39,285 bases of DNA from CAYFZR01 sp046760505 [NCBI: Candidatus Hydrothermarchaeota archaeon]. Its GTDB lineage: Archaea; CAYFZR01. Numbering within the stretch: position 1 is the first letter of the stretch; every line of letters starts with the position of its first letter. Location: the NCBI GenBank assembly GCA_046760505.1, contig JBHIEG010000017.1, positions 1 to 39,285 of the forward strand. Direction: 5' to 3'. The position numbers were made by a program, and so were the translations under genes. Positions 1 to 8,673 of this stretch are shown here, piece by piece. Under the pieces are notes generated by a model. That model was given only the letters and a program-made list of their open reading frames with translations, made no database searches and was not told where the DNA came from.

Positions 1-3
1 AAG

Positions 4-86
4 TGCGGGGGGAGGGATTTGAACCCTCGAACTCCTATGAGACAGGACCCTGAATCCTGCGCCGTTGACCGCTTGGCTACCCCCGC
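4..86 (-). tRNA. tRNA-Leu (anticodon CAG)
   Basis: Read on the minus strand, the ends pair as a 7-bp acceptor stem (GCGGGGG with CCCCCGC), followed by an A discriminator. The anticodon arm is CAGGA-TTCAGGG-TCCTG, which places CAG at the anticodon and decodes CUG. The TTCAAAT T-loop and a short variable arm after the anticodon stem (TCTC-ATA-GGAG) mark it as a class II leucine tRNA. No CCA is encoded. It lies 17 nt downstream of metG on the same strand, so it may be co-transcribed with that operon. Confidence 0.95.
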
Positions 87-103
87 AGAGAGAGTTGAGA
101 ATT

Positions 104-2086
104 TTATCTTACCTTTGATCCCAGAGGCACTTCTTTATCAGGTACTACTATTACAGGGCCTTCTGGACTATCTACAGCCAAAATCATGCCTTGAGATTCA
201 ACATTAAATATTTTTGCAGGCTTTAAATTCTTTAGAACTATAACGTGCTTGCCCACCAAGGTCTCAGGTTCATATGTATCTCTTATACCGGTTACTATCT
301 GTCTCTTCTCTGTTCCTATGTCAACTACAAGTCTTATAAGCTTATCAGAACCCTTAATCGGCTCTGCTACTTCTATTCTGCCTGTACACAAATCAATCTT
401 GGCAAAATCCTCGATTGTTATTTCAGTCATATCAACAACATCCTTTTTTAATTTTTTCTCTAAAATTTCCCTTTCTCTATCAAATATATCGCTATCTAAT
501 TTTGGAAACAGTAACTCAGGTTTTTTTATTTCGTGGCCTCCTTCTATTTCTTCTATAGACCATTTTACTTCACCTAAATTTAACATATCCCTGATTTTCT
601 GGGATGTAAAGGGTAAATAGGGGCTTAGCAGGGTAGATAAGCACGAAACGATGTTCAAACAAATGTTAATGGTGGTCTTTGCCCTATCTTTATTTTCTTT
701 AATGTCTTCCCAAGGTTTTTTGTCGTTGAAATACTTGTTTCCAAATCTTGCCAAATTCATTATTTCCAATAGTCCATCCCTGATCTGAAAGTTTTTTATC
801 AGATCAGAAACCTTTTTTAAGGTTTCATTTTTTAAATTAATCGCTTTTTCATCTATTTTTTCTAAATATAACCTTTCTGGAGTTTTAGAATCAAAGAATC
901 TTTCTGTAAATGTGAGTGTTCTATGGACAAAATTACCTAAAACGTCTGCAAGTTCATCGTTGTACCTCCTTCCAAAATCCTTCCATGAGAAGTCTGTATC
1001 TCTCGTTAGAGGAGCGTTTACAGTCAGATAATACCTTAGAGCATCAGGTTCGAATTTATCTAAATATTCTCTAAGCCAAATAACCCATCCTCTGCTTGTA
1101 GACATCTTTTCTCCTTCAAGGGAAAGGTACTCTCCTGCAACTATATTATGAGGTAGATTAACCCCTGCTCCAATGAGCATGGCTGGCCAGAATATGGCGT
1201 GATGATATATTATATCTTTCCCTATAAAATGAACTATTCTCGCGTCATCCTTCCAGTAATCTTCCCATTCCTTTTTATTTTCTCTCGCCCACTCATCAGT
1301 AGCGGATATATAGCCTATGGGAGCATCAAACCATACATACAGGACTTTACCCTTTGCCTCCTCCAAAGGAACAGGGACTCCCCATTCCAGATCTCTGGTT
1401 ATATCCCAGTCTATGAGTCCCTCCCTTATCCACTGGATTGAGTAGTTCTTTACGTTTGGTGGCAATAATTCGTTGTCCTCTAACCATTTCAAGACTTTCT
1501 CAGAGAAGGCACTTAACTTAAAGAAATAATGCGTTGTGCTTTCTTCTTCGGGGACAGATCCGCATATTATGCAGTAGGGATCTATGAGTTCCCTAGGCTC
1601 TAAATGCCTGCCGCATACCTCACAGTGATCTCCCCTCGCCCTCGGAGCATTACATCTCGGACATGTTCCTTCAACGTACCTATCAGGCAGGAATCTCTTG
1701 CACGAAGGACAGTAAGGCTGGATTACTTCCTTTTTGTAGATGTATCCTTTCTCATATAGTTTTAAAAAGAATTTTTGCGTTAATTCAAAGTGATTTTTAG
1801 AAGAAGTCCTTGAAAATACATCAAATACAATTCCCAGGTCTTCAAATTCCTTTTTTATAATTTCATGGTACTTGTCCACAATTGCCTTTGGCGTAGTTTT
1901 TTCCTGTTCAGCCTTCACAACTATTGGAGTTCCATGTTCATCGGTAGCACAGACAAATAGTACATCATTCCCAATGATTTTGTTGAATCTGGCATATATA
2001 TCGCCAGGAAGATAAGTAGACCTTATATGCCCTATGTGAAGCGGACCATTCGCGTATGGCAACGCGCAGGTGATCAATAGTCTCAT
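104..2086 (-). CDS. metG: Methionyl-tRNA synthetase
   Basis: This class I synthetase charges tRNA-Met with methionine. The sequence shows HIGH at residues 17-20, four CxxC zinc-knuckle pairs (C126/C129, C142/C145, C155/C158, C172/C175) and KMSTS at 327-331. The last 100 or so residues form an EMAP/Trbp111-type tRNA-binding OB domain. The 660-aa length fits the archaeal/bacterial long form with the fused C-terminal domain. ATG at 2092 overlaps the upstream stop as ATGA, but GGGAG is better spaced (8 nt) for the ATG at 2086, and family proteins begin with the same MRxLxTCALPYANGP pattern. It is the last protein gene of the tyrS-aIF1A-rio1-KH-metG operon. Confidence 0.96.
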   Translation of the reverse strand: MRLLITCALPYANGPLHIGHIRSTYLPGDIYARFNKIIGNDVLFVCATDEHGTPIVVKAEQEKTTPKAIVDKYHEIIKKEFEDLGIVFDVFSRTSSKNHFELTQKFFLKLYEKGYIYKKEVIQPYCPSCKRFLPDRYVEGTCPRCNAPRARGDHCEVCGRHLEPRELIDPYCIICGSVPEEESTTHYFFKLSAFSEKVLKWLEDNELLPPNVKNYSIQWIREGLIDWDITRDLEWGVPVPLEEAKGKVLYVWFDAPIGYISATDEWARENKKEWEDYWKDDARIVHFIGKDIIYHHAIFWPAMLIGAGVNLPHNIVAGEYLSLEGEKMSTSRGWVIWLREYLDKFEPDALRYYLTVNAPLTRDTDFSWKDFGRRYNDELADVLGNFVHRTLTFTERFFDSKTPERLYLEKIDEKAINLKNETLKKVSDLIKNFQIRDGLLEIMNLARFGNKYFNDKKPWEDIKENKDRAKTTINICLNIVSCLSTLLSPYLPFTSQKIRDMLNLGEVKWSIEEIEGGHEIKKPELLFPKLDSDIFDREREILEKKLKKDVVDMTEITIEDFAKIDLCTGRIEVAEPIKGSDKLIRLVVDIGTEKRQIVTGIRDTYEPETLVGKHVIVLKNLKPAKIFNVESQGMILAVDSPEGPVIVVPDKEVPLGSKVR

Positions 2087-2088
2087 AT

Positions 2089-2649
2089 TCATCTCTCCCA
2101 GAGGTACATCTCTTCTACCTTAATTTCCTTCCTCTTCGACTCTAGGAACCTGTAAACTGTTTGATGGGGTGCTCCCTCTAAAAGCATGAGTACTGCTCTC
2201 CTCGCCACACTTACCTGGTGGGGATACCCTATTAATGATATCGTCTTTCCATAAACAGAAATATCTACGCCTGTGTATTCCTCTATTGTTTTTCTTGCCT
2301 TGCCTTCTTTACCAATAACTCTTCCCTTCAGCCTTTTCATTCCACTTTGAGATCTTCCAGAGAATTGAGTTATATCAATTACCTCCAGAATACATTCCGT
2401 ATCCAGTAATCGCTTGGCTCTTTCTGGACTGAAGCCCCTTCCTATTGCATAGATTATATCCCTCGCCTTCCAGATCATAAAGGGGTCTTCATTATCTTCT
2501 TTCAATTCTATGGTGACCTCTCCTGTCTCAGTATTTAGTATAATCCTTGTGTCAGTCTTTTCTTCAATTTCTGCTTTTGTCTTACCGTTCTTTCCTATTA
2601 CCACTCCGACTCTTTCTTTTGGTATGATCAAGTGCTGAACCGCTCGCAT
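2089..2649 (-). CDS. KH-domain ribosome-assembly protein, archaeal Dim2/Pno1 homologue
   Basis: This 186-aa protein has two KH RNA-binding domains. The first is near the N-terminus, with a VVIGKNGKTK loop. The second is around residues 105-165, with a GRVIGKEGKARKTIEE loop. The arrangement and length match archaeal homologues of Pno1/Dim2 (Krr1-like), which bind pre-16S rRNA near its 3' end during small-subunit maturation. The ATG at 2649 has GGAGAT six bases upstream and lies inside the end of rio1 (22-nt overlap). Its stop overlaps a possible metG start. The pairing with RIO1 supports a role in late 30S maturation; this is inferred from the family. Confidence 0.92.
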   Translation of the reverse strand: MRAVQHLIIPKERVGVVIGKNGKTKAEIEEKTDTRIILNTETGEVTIELKEDNEDPFMIWKARDIIYAIGRGFSPERAKRLLDTECILEVIDITQFSGRSQSGMKRLKGRVIGKEGKARKTIEEYTGVDISVYGKTISLIGYPHQVSVARRAVLMLLEGAPHQTVYRFLESKRKEIKVEEMYLWER

Positions 2650-3407
2650 TTCAAGATCTCCTTTAGTATTTCGTCCGAATCAATGACATCAACCCTGTTT
2701 TTCCTGAAAAATTTATTTAAATTCTCAATATCCTTTTTTAATAACTCATGACTCATCTTATGTCTGACGTCCAATGACTGGGACATATCTATTATTACCG
2801 GCTCATCTGTTATAAGAACGTTGTATTCACTCAAATCTCCATGGACAAGTCTCGCATCGCAGTAGAGCCTTCTCAAATAATCCAAGATTAAGTTGTATAC
2901 AATTTTAGGATTTTCAGGAGGATAATCTTTCATTCGGGGAGCAGGTGTACCGTTTACACCAATGAACTCCATGATTAGCACGTTTCTTGACTGCACAATA
3001 GGTTTTGGAACTCTAACCTTCGCATCAAAGGCTCTTTTTAAGTTTTTGAACTCTTTCTGAGCCCATGTGTATACAATTTCCTTTCTAGAGCGCTTTATAC
3101 GAGTAAATCTTGGGTCTCCCTCGATATACTTCAACATATTCCTGTAATCAGAGGTTGAGATACGGTAAATCTTTAATGCGATAAGATTTTCTTCTCGATC
3201 CTTTCCCTTGAATATGTTTGCTTCCTTTCCGGTGCTTATCACACCATTTACATAGCTGACGTAACCACGATTAGACAGTTCGTATAGCGCCATCAATGTG
3301 GGTTTATCGAAGACCTCGTCTCTGATCTTCATATCTTCAGAGTCTTTCTCTCTCTTCTCGAATTTGAGTGCTCTACCATATTTTCTCTCAAAATAATCCA
3401 GTTCCAA
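2628..3407 (-). CDS. rio1: RIO1-type serine/threonine protein kinase
   Basis: This atypical kinase/ATPase works in late 40S/30S ribosome maturation. Visible landmarks are the RIO nucleotide loop STGKEANIF (59-67), the ATP-binding Lys in ALKIY (K79), the catalytic HGDLSEYN (D191 within) and the metal-binding IIDMSQ (D207). The 259-aa length is normal for archaeal RIO1. The start is TTG at 3407, preceded by GAGGTGT, 10 nt after the aIF1A stop. The 3' end overlaps the KH gene by 22 nt, so the two are probably translationally coupled. Confidence 0.95.
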   Translation of the reverse strand: MELDYFERKYGRALKFEKREKDSEDMKIRDEVFDKPTLMALYELSNRGYVSYVNGVISTGKEANIFKGKDREENLIALKIYRISTSDYRNMLKYIEGDPRFTRIKRSRKEIVYTWAQKEFKNLKRAFDAKVRVPKPIVQSRNVLIMEFIGVNGTPAPRMKDYPPENPKIVYNLILDYLRRLYCDARLVHGDLSEYNVLITDEPVIIDMSQSLDVRHKMSHELLKKDIENLNKFFRKNRVDVIDSDEILKEILKCERFST

Positions 3408-3417
3408 TGAGACACCT

Positions 3418-3699
3418 CTAGTAATAACCTTTATTCTTTAACCAGTTTGCCTGCGGTTTTGTGTATCTCCAGATAACGTCTCCTTTTTCGTTTTGAAATT
3501 CCCAAGGCTTTATAACTACTAGATCCCCCTCTCTAATCCAGATTTTTTTCTTGAGCTTTCCGGGGATCCTACATATTCTCACCACGCCATCAACACAATC
3601 CACTTTTACCCGATTAGAACCTAGCATTTGAATAACGAATCCGAGTATTTCTCCTTCTTTTGGCAATCTTACCCTAATAACCTCTGTTTCTTCTTCCAA
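3418..3699 (-). CDS. Translation initiation factor aIF1A
   Basis: This is the S1-like OB-fold initiation factor homologous to eIF1A, acting in the ribosomal A site during start-codon selection. The 93-aa product contains the family pattern EGEILGFVIQMLGSNRVKV, then CRIPGKLKKKIWIREGDLVV and WRYT. I choose TTG at 3699 because GGGAGG ends 7 nt upstream. A TTG at 3714 would put that SD inside the gene. The start lies within the end of tyrS (26-nt overlap). The stop is TAG, so amber is a genuine terminator here. Confidence 0.94.
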   Translation of the reverse strand: MEEETEVIRVRLPKEGEILGFVIQMLGSNRVKVDCVDGVVRICRIPGKLKKKIWIREGDLVVIKPWEFQNEKGDVIWRYTKPQANWLKNKGYY

Positions 3700-4654
3700 A
3701 CTGTTGCCTCCCAAGTTTATCCCTTACATTTCCTACAATGGATTCTATGTATTCAAAGCAAGAGTTCTTAAGATCTACTGGATGGAGCTTGCCCTCTGTA
3801 TACATCCTTTCCAACTCCTCGTAACTTTTTAGTGTTAGATCTCCGCCGTACTTTTCAGGTCTTTTTATTTCAATCTCATTAAATTTCGGGAATATTTGAT
3901 ATTTAAATATCTCCATGATCGGATTGCCTGCAGATATTTTCGGAGGACAGAAGGATTTTTTTATTTTTTCCTCGATTTCATCCGGGGAATCATCAACGCT
4001 TATGAAGTTATTTTTACTTGAAGACATCTTTTCTTCTCCGTCTAAGCCATGTATTAATGGCAAGTGGATGCATACTGGAGGTTTAAACCCTAGTTTCGGG
4101 AGATTGTCTCTTGCGAGCATGTGTATCTTTCTTTGATCTATCCCTCCTACTGCTACATCTACATCTAAAACTATCATATCTACTACCTGCATTAAAGGAT
4201 AGATCACCTGAGCAACCTTTGGATCTGCTTCCTCCCTGCTTATCGTATCCATGCTCCTCCTTGCCCTTTTAATCGTAGTTTCTAATGCTAGCTTATAAAC
4301 GTATGTGGAGTAATCCTCTGAAAGTTGGATGTCAGATCCCAGCAAAAAATCCGTTTTTTTGGGATCCAGTCCCATTGCAAGAAAACAATCCTTGTTGTAA
4401 TCTGCTATTTCTCTAATCTCTTTTAATTTACCTTTTTTATTCAAATAAGCATGTAAATCTGCGAGTAAAATTATTATCTTAAAATCAGCCTTCTGTAGGT
4501 CAATCATCTTATTTATGGTAAGCATATGTCCCAAGTGAATCTTTCCACTTGGTTCGTACCCTACATAAGCAATTTTATCCTTCTTTTTGATTACTTCTTC
4601 AAGTTCTTTCTGGGTTATAATTTCTATCGTGTTCCGCCCTATTAGGTCTATCAT
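3674..4654 (-). CDS. tyrS: Tyrosyl-tRNA synthetase (archaeal type)
   Basis: This class I synthetase charges tRNA-Tyr. It shows the substrate-pocket segment YVGYEPSGKIHLGH (HLGH at 40-43), the TyrRS-type YPLMQVVD followed by GGIDQRK, and KMSSS at 210-214. The 326-aa length is typical of archaeal TyrRS, which lacks the bacterial S4 domain. It is the first gene of the minus-strand operon. A TATA-like element lies about 27 nt from its ATG, and GAAGGT abuts the ATG. The short basic C-terminus (GRRNRGY) is the part overlapping aIF1A. Confidence 0.95.
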   Translation of the reverse strand: MIDLIGRNTIEIITQKELEEVIKKKDKIAYVGYEPSGKIHLGHMLTINKMIDLQKADFKIIILLADLHAYLNKKGKLKEIREIADYNKDCFLAMGLDPKKTDFLLGSDIQLSEDYSTYVYKLALETTIKRARRSMDTISREEADPKVAQVIYPLMQVVDMIVLDVDVAVGGIDQRKIHMLARDNLPKLGFKPPVCIHLPLIHGLDGEEKMSSSKNNFISVDDSPDEIEEKIKKSFCPPKISAGNPIMEIFKYQIFPKFNEIEIKRPEKYGGDLTLKSYEELERMYTEGKLHPVDLKNSCFEYIESIVGNVRDKLGRQQFGRRNRGY

Positions 4655-4677
4655 ACCTTCAGACAGTAAACTATTCG

Positions 4678-4685
4678 TATTTAAT
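4678..4685. promoter_or_regulatory. Shared TATA-like element between tyrS and the agmatinase gene
   Basis: The element reads TATTTAAT on the plus strand and ATTAAATA on the minus strand. Its centre is about 25 nt from the agmatinase ATG (4706) and 27 nt from the tyrS ATG (4654). That is the usual archaeal TATA-to-start distance, so one AT box could drive divergent, nearly leaderless transcripts. No other good TATA box is visible in the 51-nt gap. This is inferred from spacing only. Confidence 0.5.
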
Positions 4686-4705
4686 GGTTTTTACTTAGAG
4701 ATGGT

Positions 4706-5539
4706 ATGAGGTTTAGCTACACCTTTAAAGAATGTGATGATTCAGACGTAGTCATCTTAGGATTTCCATTCGATTCAACTGAATCCTACAGATTTGGTAG
4801 CAGATTTGGACCGAATGCAATAAGGAAGGCTTCTCTTAACTTAGACAGTTACCTAGTCGATCTTGACATAGATCCCTTTGAATCACTCGTTATATCTGAC
4901 GTTGGAGACGTAGAAGTCGTTCAGGGAAACGTCTCAAGGTCATTGAAGGCACTAGAAGAAAAGTTAACAAAATTCATAGGAAAAAAATTTACATGTATTC
5001 TTGGAGGAGAACATACCCTTTCTTATGTTAGCAGACTTTACGGTTGTAAGATAATACAGTTAGATGCTCATGCAGACTTAGAAGACAGAGAGATGTGTCA
5101 TTCTTCATTTATGAGGCATCTATCTGAGGAAATAGGAGGAGAAGCAATAATTCAGGTAGGTATTAGATGCTTGGATAAAAAAGAGCTTGAATATGCTAAA
5201 AAACAAAATATTAAGCAGATTATGGCAAAGGATATTTTGGAAAAGGGCTTAGGCTTTGCATTAGATTCGCTAAATCTAATTGAAAATGAGAATGTATACC
5301 TAACCATAGACCTAGACGTCTTAGATTCTTCATGTTCTCCCGGAGTGAGTAACCCAGAGCCCTTTGGTCTTAATAATAAAGACCTTTACCTTATTTTGGG
5401 GGAAATATGCAGAAAAACAAATGTTTTAGGCTTTGATATATGCGAACTTTCTCCTCCATATGATCTCTCCGAGATAACAGCTATCACCGCTGCAAGGATA
5501 GCACTCTACATATTTGGCTTGCATGCTCTGAAAAGGTGA
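4706..5539 (+). CDS. speB: Agmatinase/ureohydrolase (arginase superfamily)
   Basis: This is a dinuclear-manganese ureohydrolase, expected to release urea from agmatine to give putrescine. All six metal ligands are visible: H103 in GGEHT, D120/H122/D124 in LDAHADLED, and D202/D204 in IDLDVLD. The rest of the signature, SPGVSNPEPFG, follows. The 277-aa length suits archaeal agmatinases. The ATG has no clear SD and lies 25 nt from a TATA box, so it is probably leaderless. The arginine decarboxylase, AdoMet decarboxylase and spermidine synthase genes about 10 kb downstream make agmatine, or N1-aminopropylagmatine, the likely substrate. Other guanidino substrates cannot be excluded by sequence. 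Confidence 0.88.
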   Translation: MRFSYTFKECDDSDVVILGFPFDSTESYRFGSRFGPNAIRKASLNLDSYLVDLDIDPFESLVISDVGDVEVVQGNVSRSLKALEEKLTKFIGKKFTCILGGEHTLSYVSRLYGCKIIQLDAHADLEDREMCHSSFMRHLSEEIGGEAIIQVGIRCLDKKELEYAKKQNIKQIMAKDILEKGLGFALDSLNLIENENVYLTIDLDVLDSSCSPGVSNPEPFGLNNKDLYLILGEICRKTNVLGFDICELSPPYDLSEITAITAARIALYIFGLHALKR

Positions 5540-5543
5540 TATT

Positions 5544-6560
5544 TTGTCTAAAAATATTATAAAGAAGAAAGATATTATAAAGGCATTACTCTTTTCTTCC
5601 ATCGGAATAGCCGTATTTCTTTATTTGACACATAGAATTGGATTTGATGAGATAAAGAGAATAGTAAAAGACCTGAACTTTGTATTATATTTCGTGGCGA
5701 TAATCATTTATTTATTAACCTTCACTCTAAGAGCATTTAGGTGGAAACTCATTTTCAAACCTGTTTCCAAATCTCCGAATTTTAAAGAATCCTTTCTATG
5801 CATATACTCTGGATATCTGCTCAATTTCGCCTTCCCAGCAAGACTTGGGGACTTCTTTAGGGCTTTCATAACCAAAAACAGACTCGGAATCAAGTTTAGA
5901 ATCGGAATTTCTACCATAATATGGGAAAGATTCTTTGACCTTCTTGCATTTGCAGTAGTGCTCTCTTTTTTGTTTCTCTTTTCAGGTTCTTTCATTGTTG
6001 CCGGGAAGTATCTCTACTTTACATACGCTCTGTTATCAATGGTGTTTTTGTCCGTTGTTTTGCTAATATTTTCCAAGAAATTCTGGTCATATCTTTCAAA
6101 AGATGAGTTTTCAGAAAAGATATCTTATGTGGTCCCCATATCGAGATTTGGAGAAGGCGTATCAGATACCATGATGGAGATACTTAAATCTAGAGAGATT
6201 ATTCTGGTTACAATATTTTTTTCACTGATAATCTGGGGGCTGGATGCTCTAAGAGTATTCATAGTTTGTAAGTCTCTCGCTTCATTTGAATTTTGGATGA
6301 AAATGGCAATAGCAAGTCTTCTAGCTGGAATGATAATGTCCTCCACCTTTAATCCTCTAGGAACTGGTGAGTTAAGTGGAATGATCTTGCTCTCAGTCCT
6401 AATGATTGTGCCCCCTGATATAGCCGCAGCAATTACGATCGTGGATAGAATAATGGTTGTTGGCTTGACAATTTCCCTAGGTATAGTTTCCACCCTTTTT
6501 TTACTACCAGACATAAGGGATTTTGGATTTTTGCATGATTTAAAAGAAAGGCATAATTAG
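5544..6560 (+). CDS. Flippase-like integral membrane protein (UPF0104/AglD-type, LPG-synthase TM fold)
   Basis: This 338-aa protein has about eight hydrophobic segments and family markers: an early LRAFRW, then PARLGDFFRAF followed by WERFFD, and a late FNPLGTGELSGM. The family (COG0392) includes lysylphosphatidylglycerol-synthase transmembrane domains and archaeal AglD-neighbourhood proteins; most are proposed lipid or lipid-linked sugar handlers. The start is TTG at 5544 with GGTGAT just upstream, only 4 nt after the agmatinase stop, so the two are co-transcribed. A paralogue at 36863 sits beside a glycosyltransferase. The link to polyamine metabolism is unexplained. The stop is TAG. Confidence 0.85.
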   Translation: MSKNIIKKKDIIKALLFSSIGIAVFLYLTHRIGFDEIKRIVKDLNFVLYFVAIIIYLLTFTLRAFRWKLIFKPVSKSPNFKESFLCIYSGYLLNFAFPARLGDFFRAFITKNRLGIKFRIGISTIIWERFFDLLAFAVVLSFLFLFSGSFIVAGKYLYFTYALLSMVFLSVVLLIFSKKFWSYLSKDEFSEKISYVVPISRFGEGVSDTMMEILKSREIILVTIFFSLIIWGLDALRVFIVCKSLASFEFWMKMAIASLLAGMIMSSTFNPLGTGELSGMILLSVLMIVPPDIAAAITIVDRIMVVGLTISLGIVSTLFLLPDIRDFGFLHDLKERHN

Positions 6561-6572
6561 ATAAAAAATCTC

Positions 6573-6788
6573 TTAGATCTTCTTATTTCTCAGTAAAAAT
6601 GGATTGCAAGAAGGTCTGAACTGATCTCTCCTTTCTATCAGCCTCATTAAAATTTCATATAGTTCGCTATCATCTGATTCTTTTAGAAGAGTACTGACCT
6701 CTTTTATTGCCTCAACTACTTCTCCATAGTCCATTTCCTCAATTTTACCTTCAATTATTTTACCTTTAAACGTTTTATCCCTAAACAT
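6573..6788 (-). CDS. Small uncharacterised protein (71 aa)
   Basis: I recognise no family. The predicted product is soluble, rich in Glu and Lys and mostly helical, with a central segment alternating acidic and hydrophobic residues and a basic C-terminus. Composition is protein-like rather than shadow-like, and nothing competes on the other strand. It converges with the flippase gene (12-nt gap) and diverges from the deacetylase-like gene. The ATG lacks an SD, and an AT-rich box about 28 nt upstream would allow a leaderless message. It is kept as a probable real gene because of composition and position. Confidence 0.5.
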   Translation of the reverse strand: MFRDKTFKGKIIEGKIEEMDYGEVVEAIKEVSTLLKESDDSELYEILMRLIERRDQFRPSCNPFLLRNKKI

Positions 6789-6892
6789 TTATATCTTGAA
6801 ATTCGGTTCTAAAAAAATTAATGTGTTTTCTATTTAAAAAATTTATTTCACGCATTCATTATTTCATACATTTAAAAAATTATCGTGATAAC

Positions 6893-7735
6893 ATGGCTAA
6901 GACCGGAGTGTTCTATCATAAAATATTCAAAAAAATCAGGAGGATAAGAAACTTCCCAGAGATTCTTGAACAGTTACTAAAGAAACCTAATGTAATTCTT
7001 TATGAGTGTGAGCCTGTTTCCACAGATTTACTATTAAGAATACACTCAAACGAAATGATAGAGAGTATAAAAAGAAAGAAAATTTATGAAAACGCCCTTT
7101 ACTCAGCCGGTGGCGCAGCAAAAGCAGCAGAAAAGGTTTTTAAGAGAGAAATCGATAATGCATTTGTCTTTGTAGGAGTAGGAGGGCATCACGCAGGGAA
7201 AAATAGTTACGGTGGTCTATGTTATTTCAACGACGTCGCCTTGGCCATAGAAAATCTGAGGATTAAATTTAATTTAAAGAGATTCGTCATATTTGATACA
7301 GATTCTCACCATGGAGACGGGACAAGAGTGATCTTTGAGCAAGATTCCAATATCTTGCATATTTGCCTATGCGATAGGGACGAGGTATCCTTGGATGGTA
7401 CAAAGGTAGACGTGAAGATTCCAGAATATTTTACATCAGACTATTTTGGTTATTCAAACGAAGAATACCTAAGAATCGTAAAAAGAGAATTCATTCCAAG
7501 AGCCTTGAGATTTGAGCCCGAAATGATCTTTTGGTATTTTGGCTATGATACTTATATTTACGATTATGGAGATATTGGACTAACCTATCCTTGTTATTTG
7601 AAGCTTACAGAGATAATTAAGAGTGTTTCAGAAAAAATATGTCACGGAAGATTGGTCGTTGTACTTGGAGGTGGATCGTCAATAGGAGTGGCAAACCTCG
7701 TTATACCCATGGTAATCGGATGTCTAGCCAGATAG
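6893..7735 (+). CDS. Histone deacetylase / acetylpolyamine amidohydrolase family protein, catalytic Tyr replaced
   Basis: This arginase-deacetylase-fold protein would be expected to hydrolyse acetyl-lysine or acetylpolyamine amides using one zinc. With the start at 6893 (280 aa), GGHH gives the His pair at 99-100, DTDSHHGDG gives zinc ligands D137 and H139, and GYDT gives the third ligand D219. The C-terminal motif that normally reads GGY is GGGSS, so the transition-state Tyr is Ser (about residue 262). The upstream in-frame ATG at 6821 would add a hydrophobic-basic stretch unlike the family. GTGAT lies just before the ATG at 6893. It may still work by another mechanism, or it may bind rather than cleave. 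Confidence 0.85.
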   Translation: MAKTGVFYHKIFKKIRRIRNFPEILEQLLKKPNVILYECEPVSTDLLLRIHSNEMIESIKRKKIYENALYSAGGAAKAAEKVFKREIDNAFVFVGVGGHHAGKNSYGGLCYFNDVALAIENLRIKFNLKRFVIFDTDSHHGDGTRVIFEQDSNILHICLCDRDEVSLDGTKVDVKIPEYFTSDYFGYSNEEYLRIVKREFIPRALRFEPEMIFWYFGYDTYIYDYGDIGLTYPCYLKLTEIIKSVSEKICHGRLVVVLGGGSSIGVANLVIPMVIGCLAR

Positions 7736-7760
7736 TGGGCATCAGAATTCTTTAACCATT

Positions 7761-8579
7761 CTATTCAATCAATCTCCTCAGAAAACCATACCAAGCAGGC
7801 TCAGGAAGGAAATCCAAGTATTCCTTAAAGGATTTGACCTTGGTTGGATGGAGTTTGTAGTCAATATTCCCGAGATACAGTTTATCTTCGGAGAAGAGTC
7901 TGCGAATAAGGTGCCTCTGGTTCTCACTGTCCATCGATGCAATCTTATCGTAGAATTCAATGTCTTCAATTCCCCTTCCTCTTTCATCTTTGAGAACTAA
8001 TTTGATACTGGGATAAGAAAATCCATTAAGACTTAAATATGGCTTTCCATACTCATTAAAACTTACATTTTTATGTATCCAAAAATCTTTCAATTGTTCT
8101 AATTCAATACAGGGAACAAATCCATAGTTTAAGCGCATCCTTGCAATAGGTGCCCAGGAATCGTTCCCCTTCATTACCTTATAGATGTAAAAGTTTGATA
8201 CATTTGAGCCATTATATTTGCCCATACAGCTCAAGCATATATCAGAAAGTAAGTATCCCCATCTCTCGCCCCTATACTTCTCAACAACTAGGGTATCTCT
8301 TAGACTCTCATCGAAAAATTTAATCTTACCCATGAATTCTTTCCTGATGTTTCCATCATAAAGCATAACAGTTGTTGCGATTTTGCCAGAGGCCTTCATG
8401 TCAAAACTCATGTAGCCCAATATTGTGTATTCTCTTTTTCCTACATTTATTTTTTGAATCACACCCTTATTTCCTATGCAAAAGGAATCGCCTAACTCAC
8501 TCAAATCAATTTCCTTGGGATCTCCTTTGTATCTATAGTCCCTTCGAAGGATATTCAGAGGATTTTCTCTTGAAATCAT
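7761..8579 (-). CDS. Uncharacterised protein (272 aa)
   Basis: I do not recognise this protein. It is soluble, has no signal peptide or membrane segment, and alternates short beta-like hydrophobic stretches with charged loops. Four Cys are scattered, with two close together in the middle (CLSCMGKYNG), too few for an obvious metal cluster. A C-terminal segment (FLPEPAWYGFLRRLIE) is aromatic-rich. The ATG at 8579 has AAGGTGA upstream, 11 nt away. It converges with the deacetylase-like gene (25-nt gap). The downstream neighbour in its own direction is that convergent pair, so it appears monocistronic. Confidence 0.72.
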   Translation of the reverse strand: MISRENPLNILRRDYRYKGDPKEIDLSELGDSFCIGNKGVIQKINVGKREYTILGYMSFDMKASGKIATTVMLYDGNIRKEFMGKIKFFDESLRDTLVVEKYRGERWGYLLSDICLSCMGKYNGSNVSNFYIYKVMKGNDSWAPIARMRLNYGFVPCIELEQLKDFWIHKNVSFNEYGKPYLSLNGFSYPSIKLVLKDERGRGIEDIEFYDKIASMDSENQRHLIRRLFSEDKLYLGNIDYKLHPTKVKSFKEYLDFLPEPAWYGFLRRLIE

Positions 8580-8673
8580 GGATAGCTTTTCACCTTCCTA
8601 ACACTCCAGAAGCAATTTTTATGAAATAAGTCTGTTATTTCTGGGTGCTCTCCTTTCGAATATTTAAAGTTTT

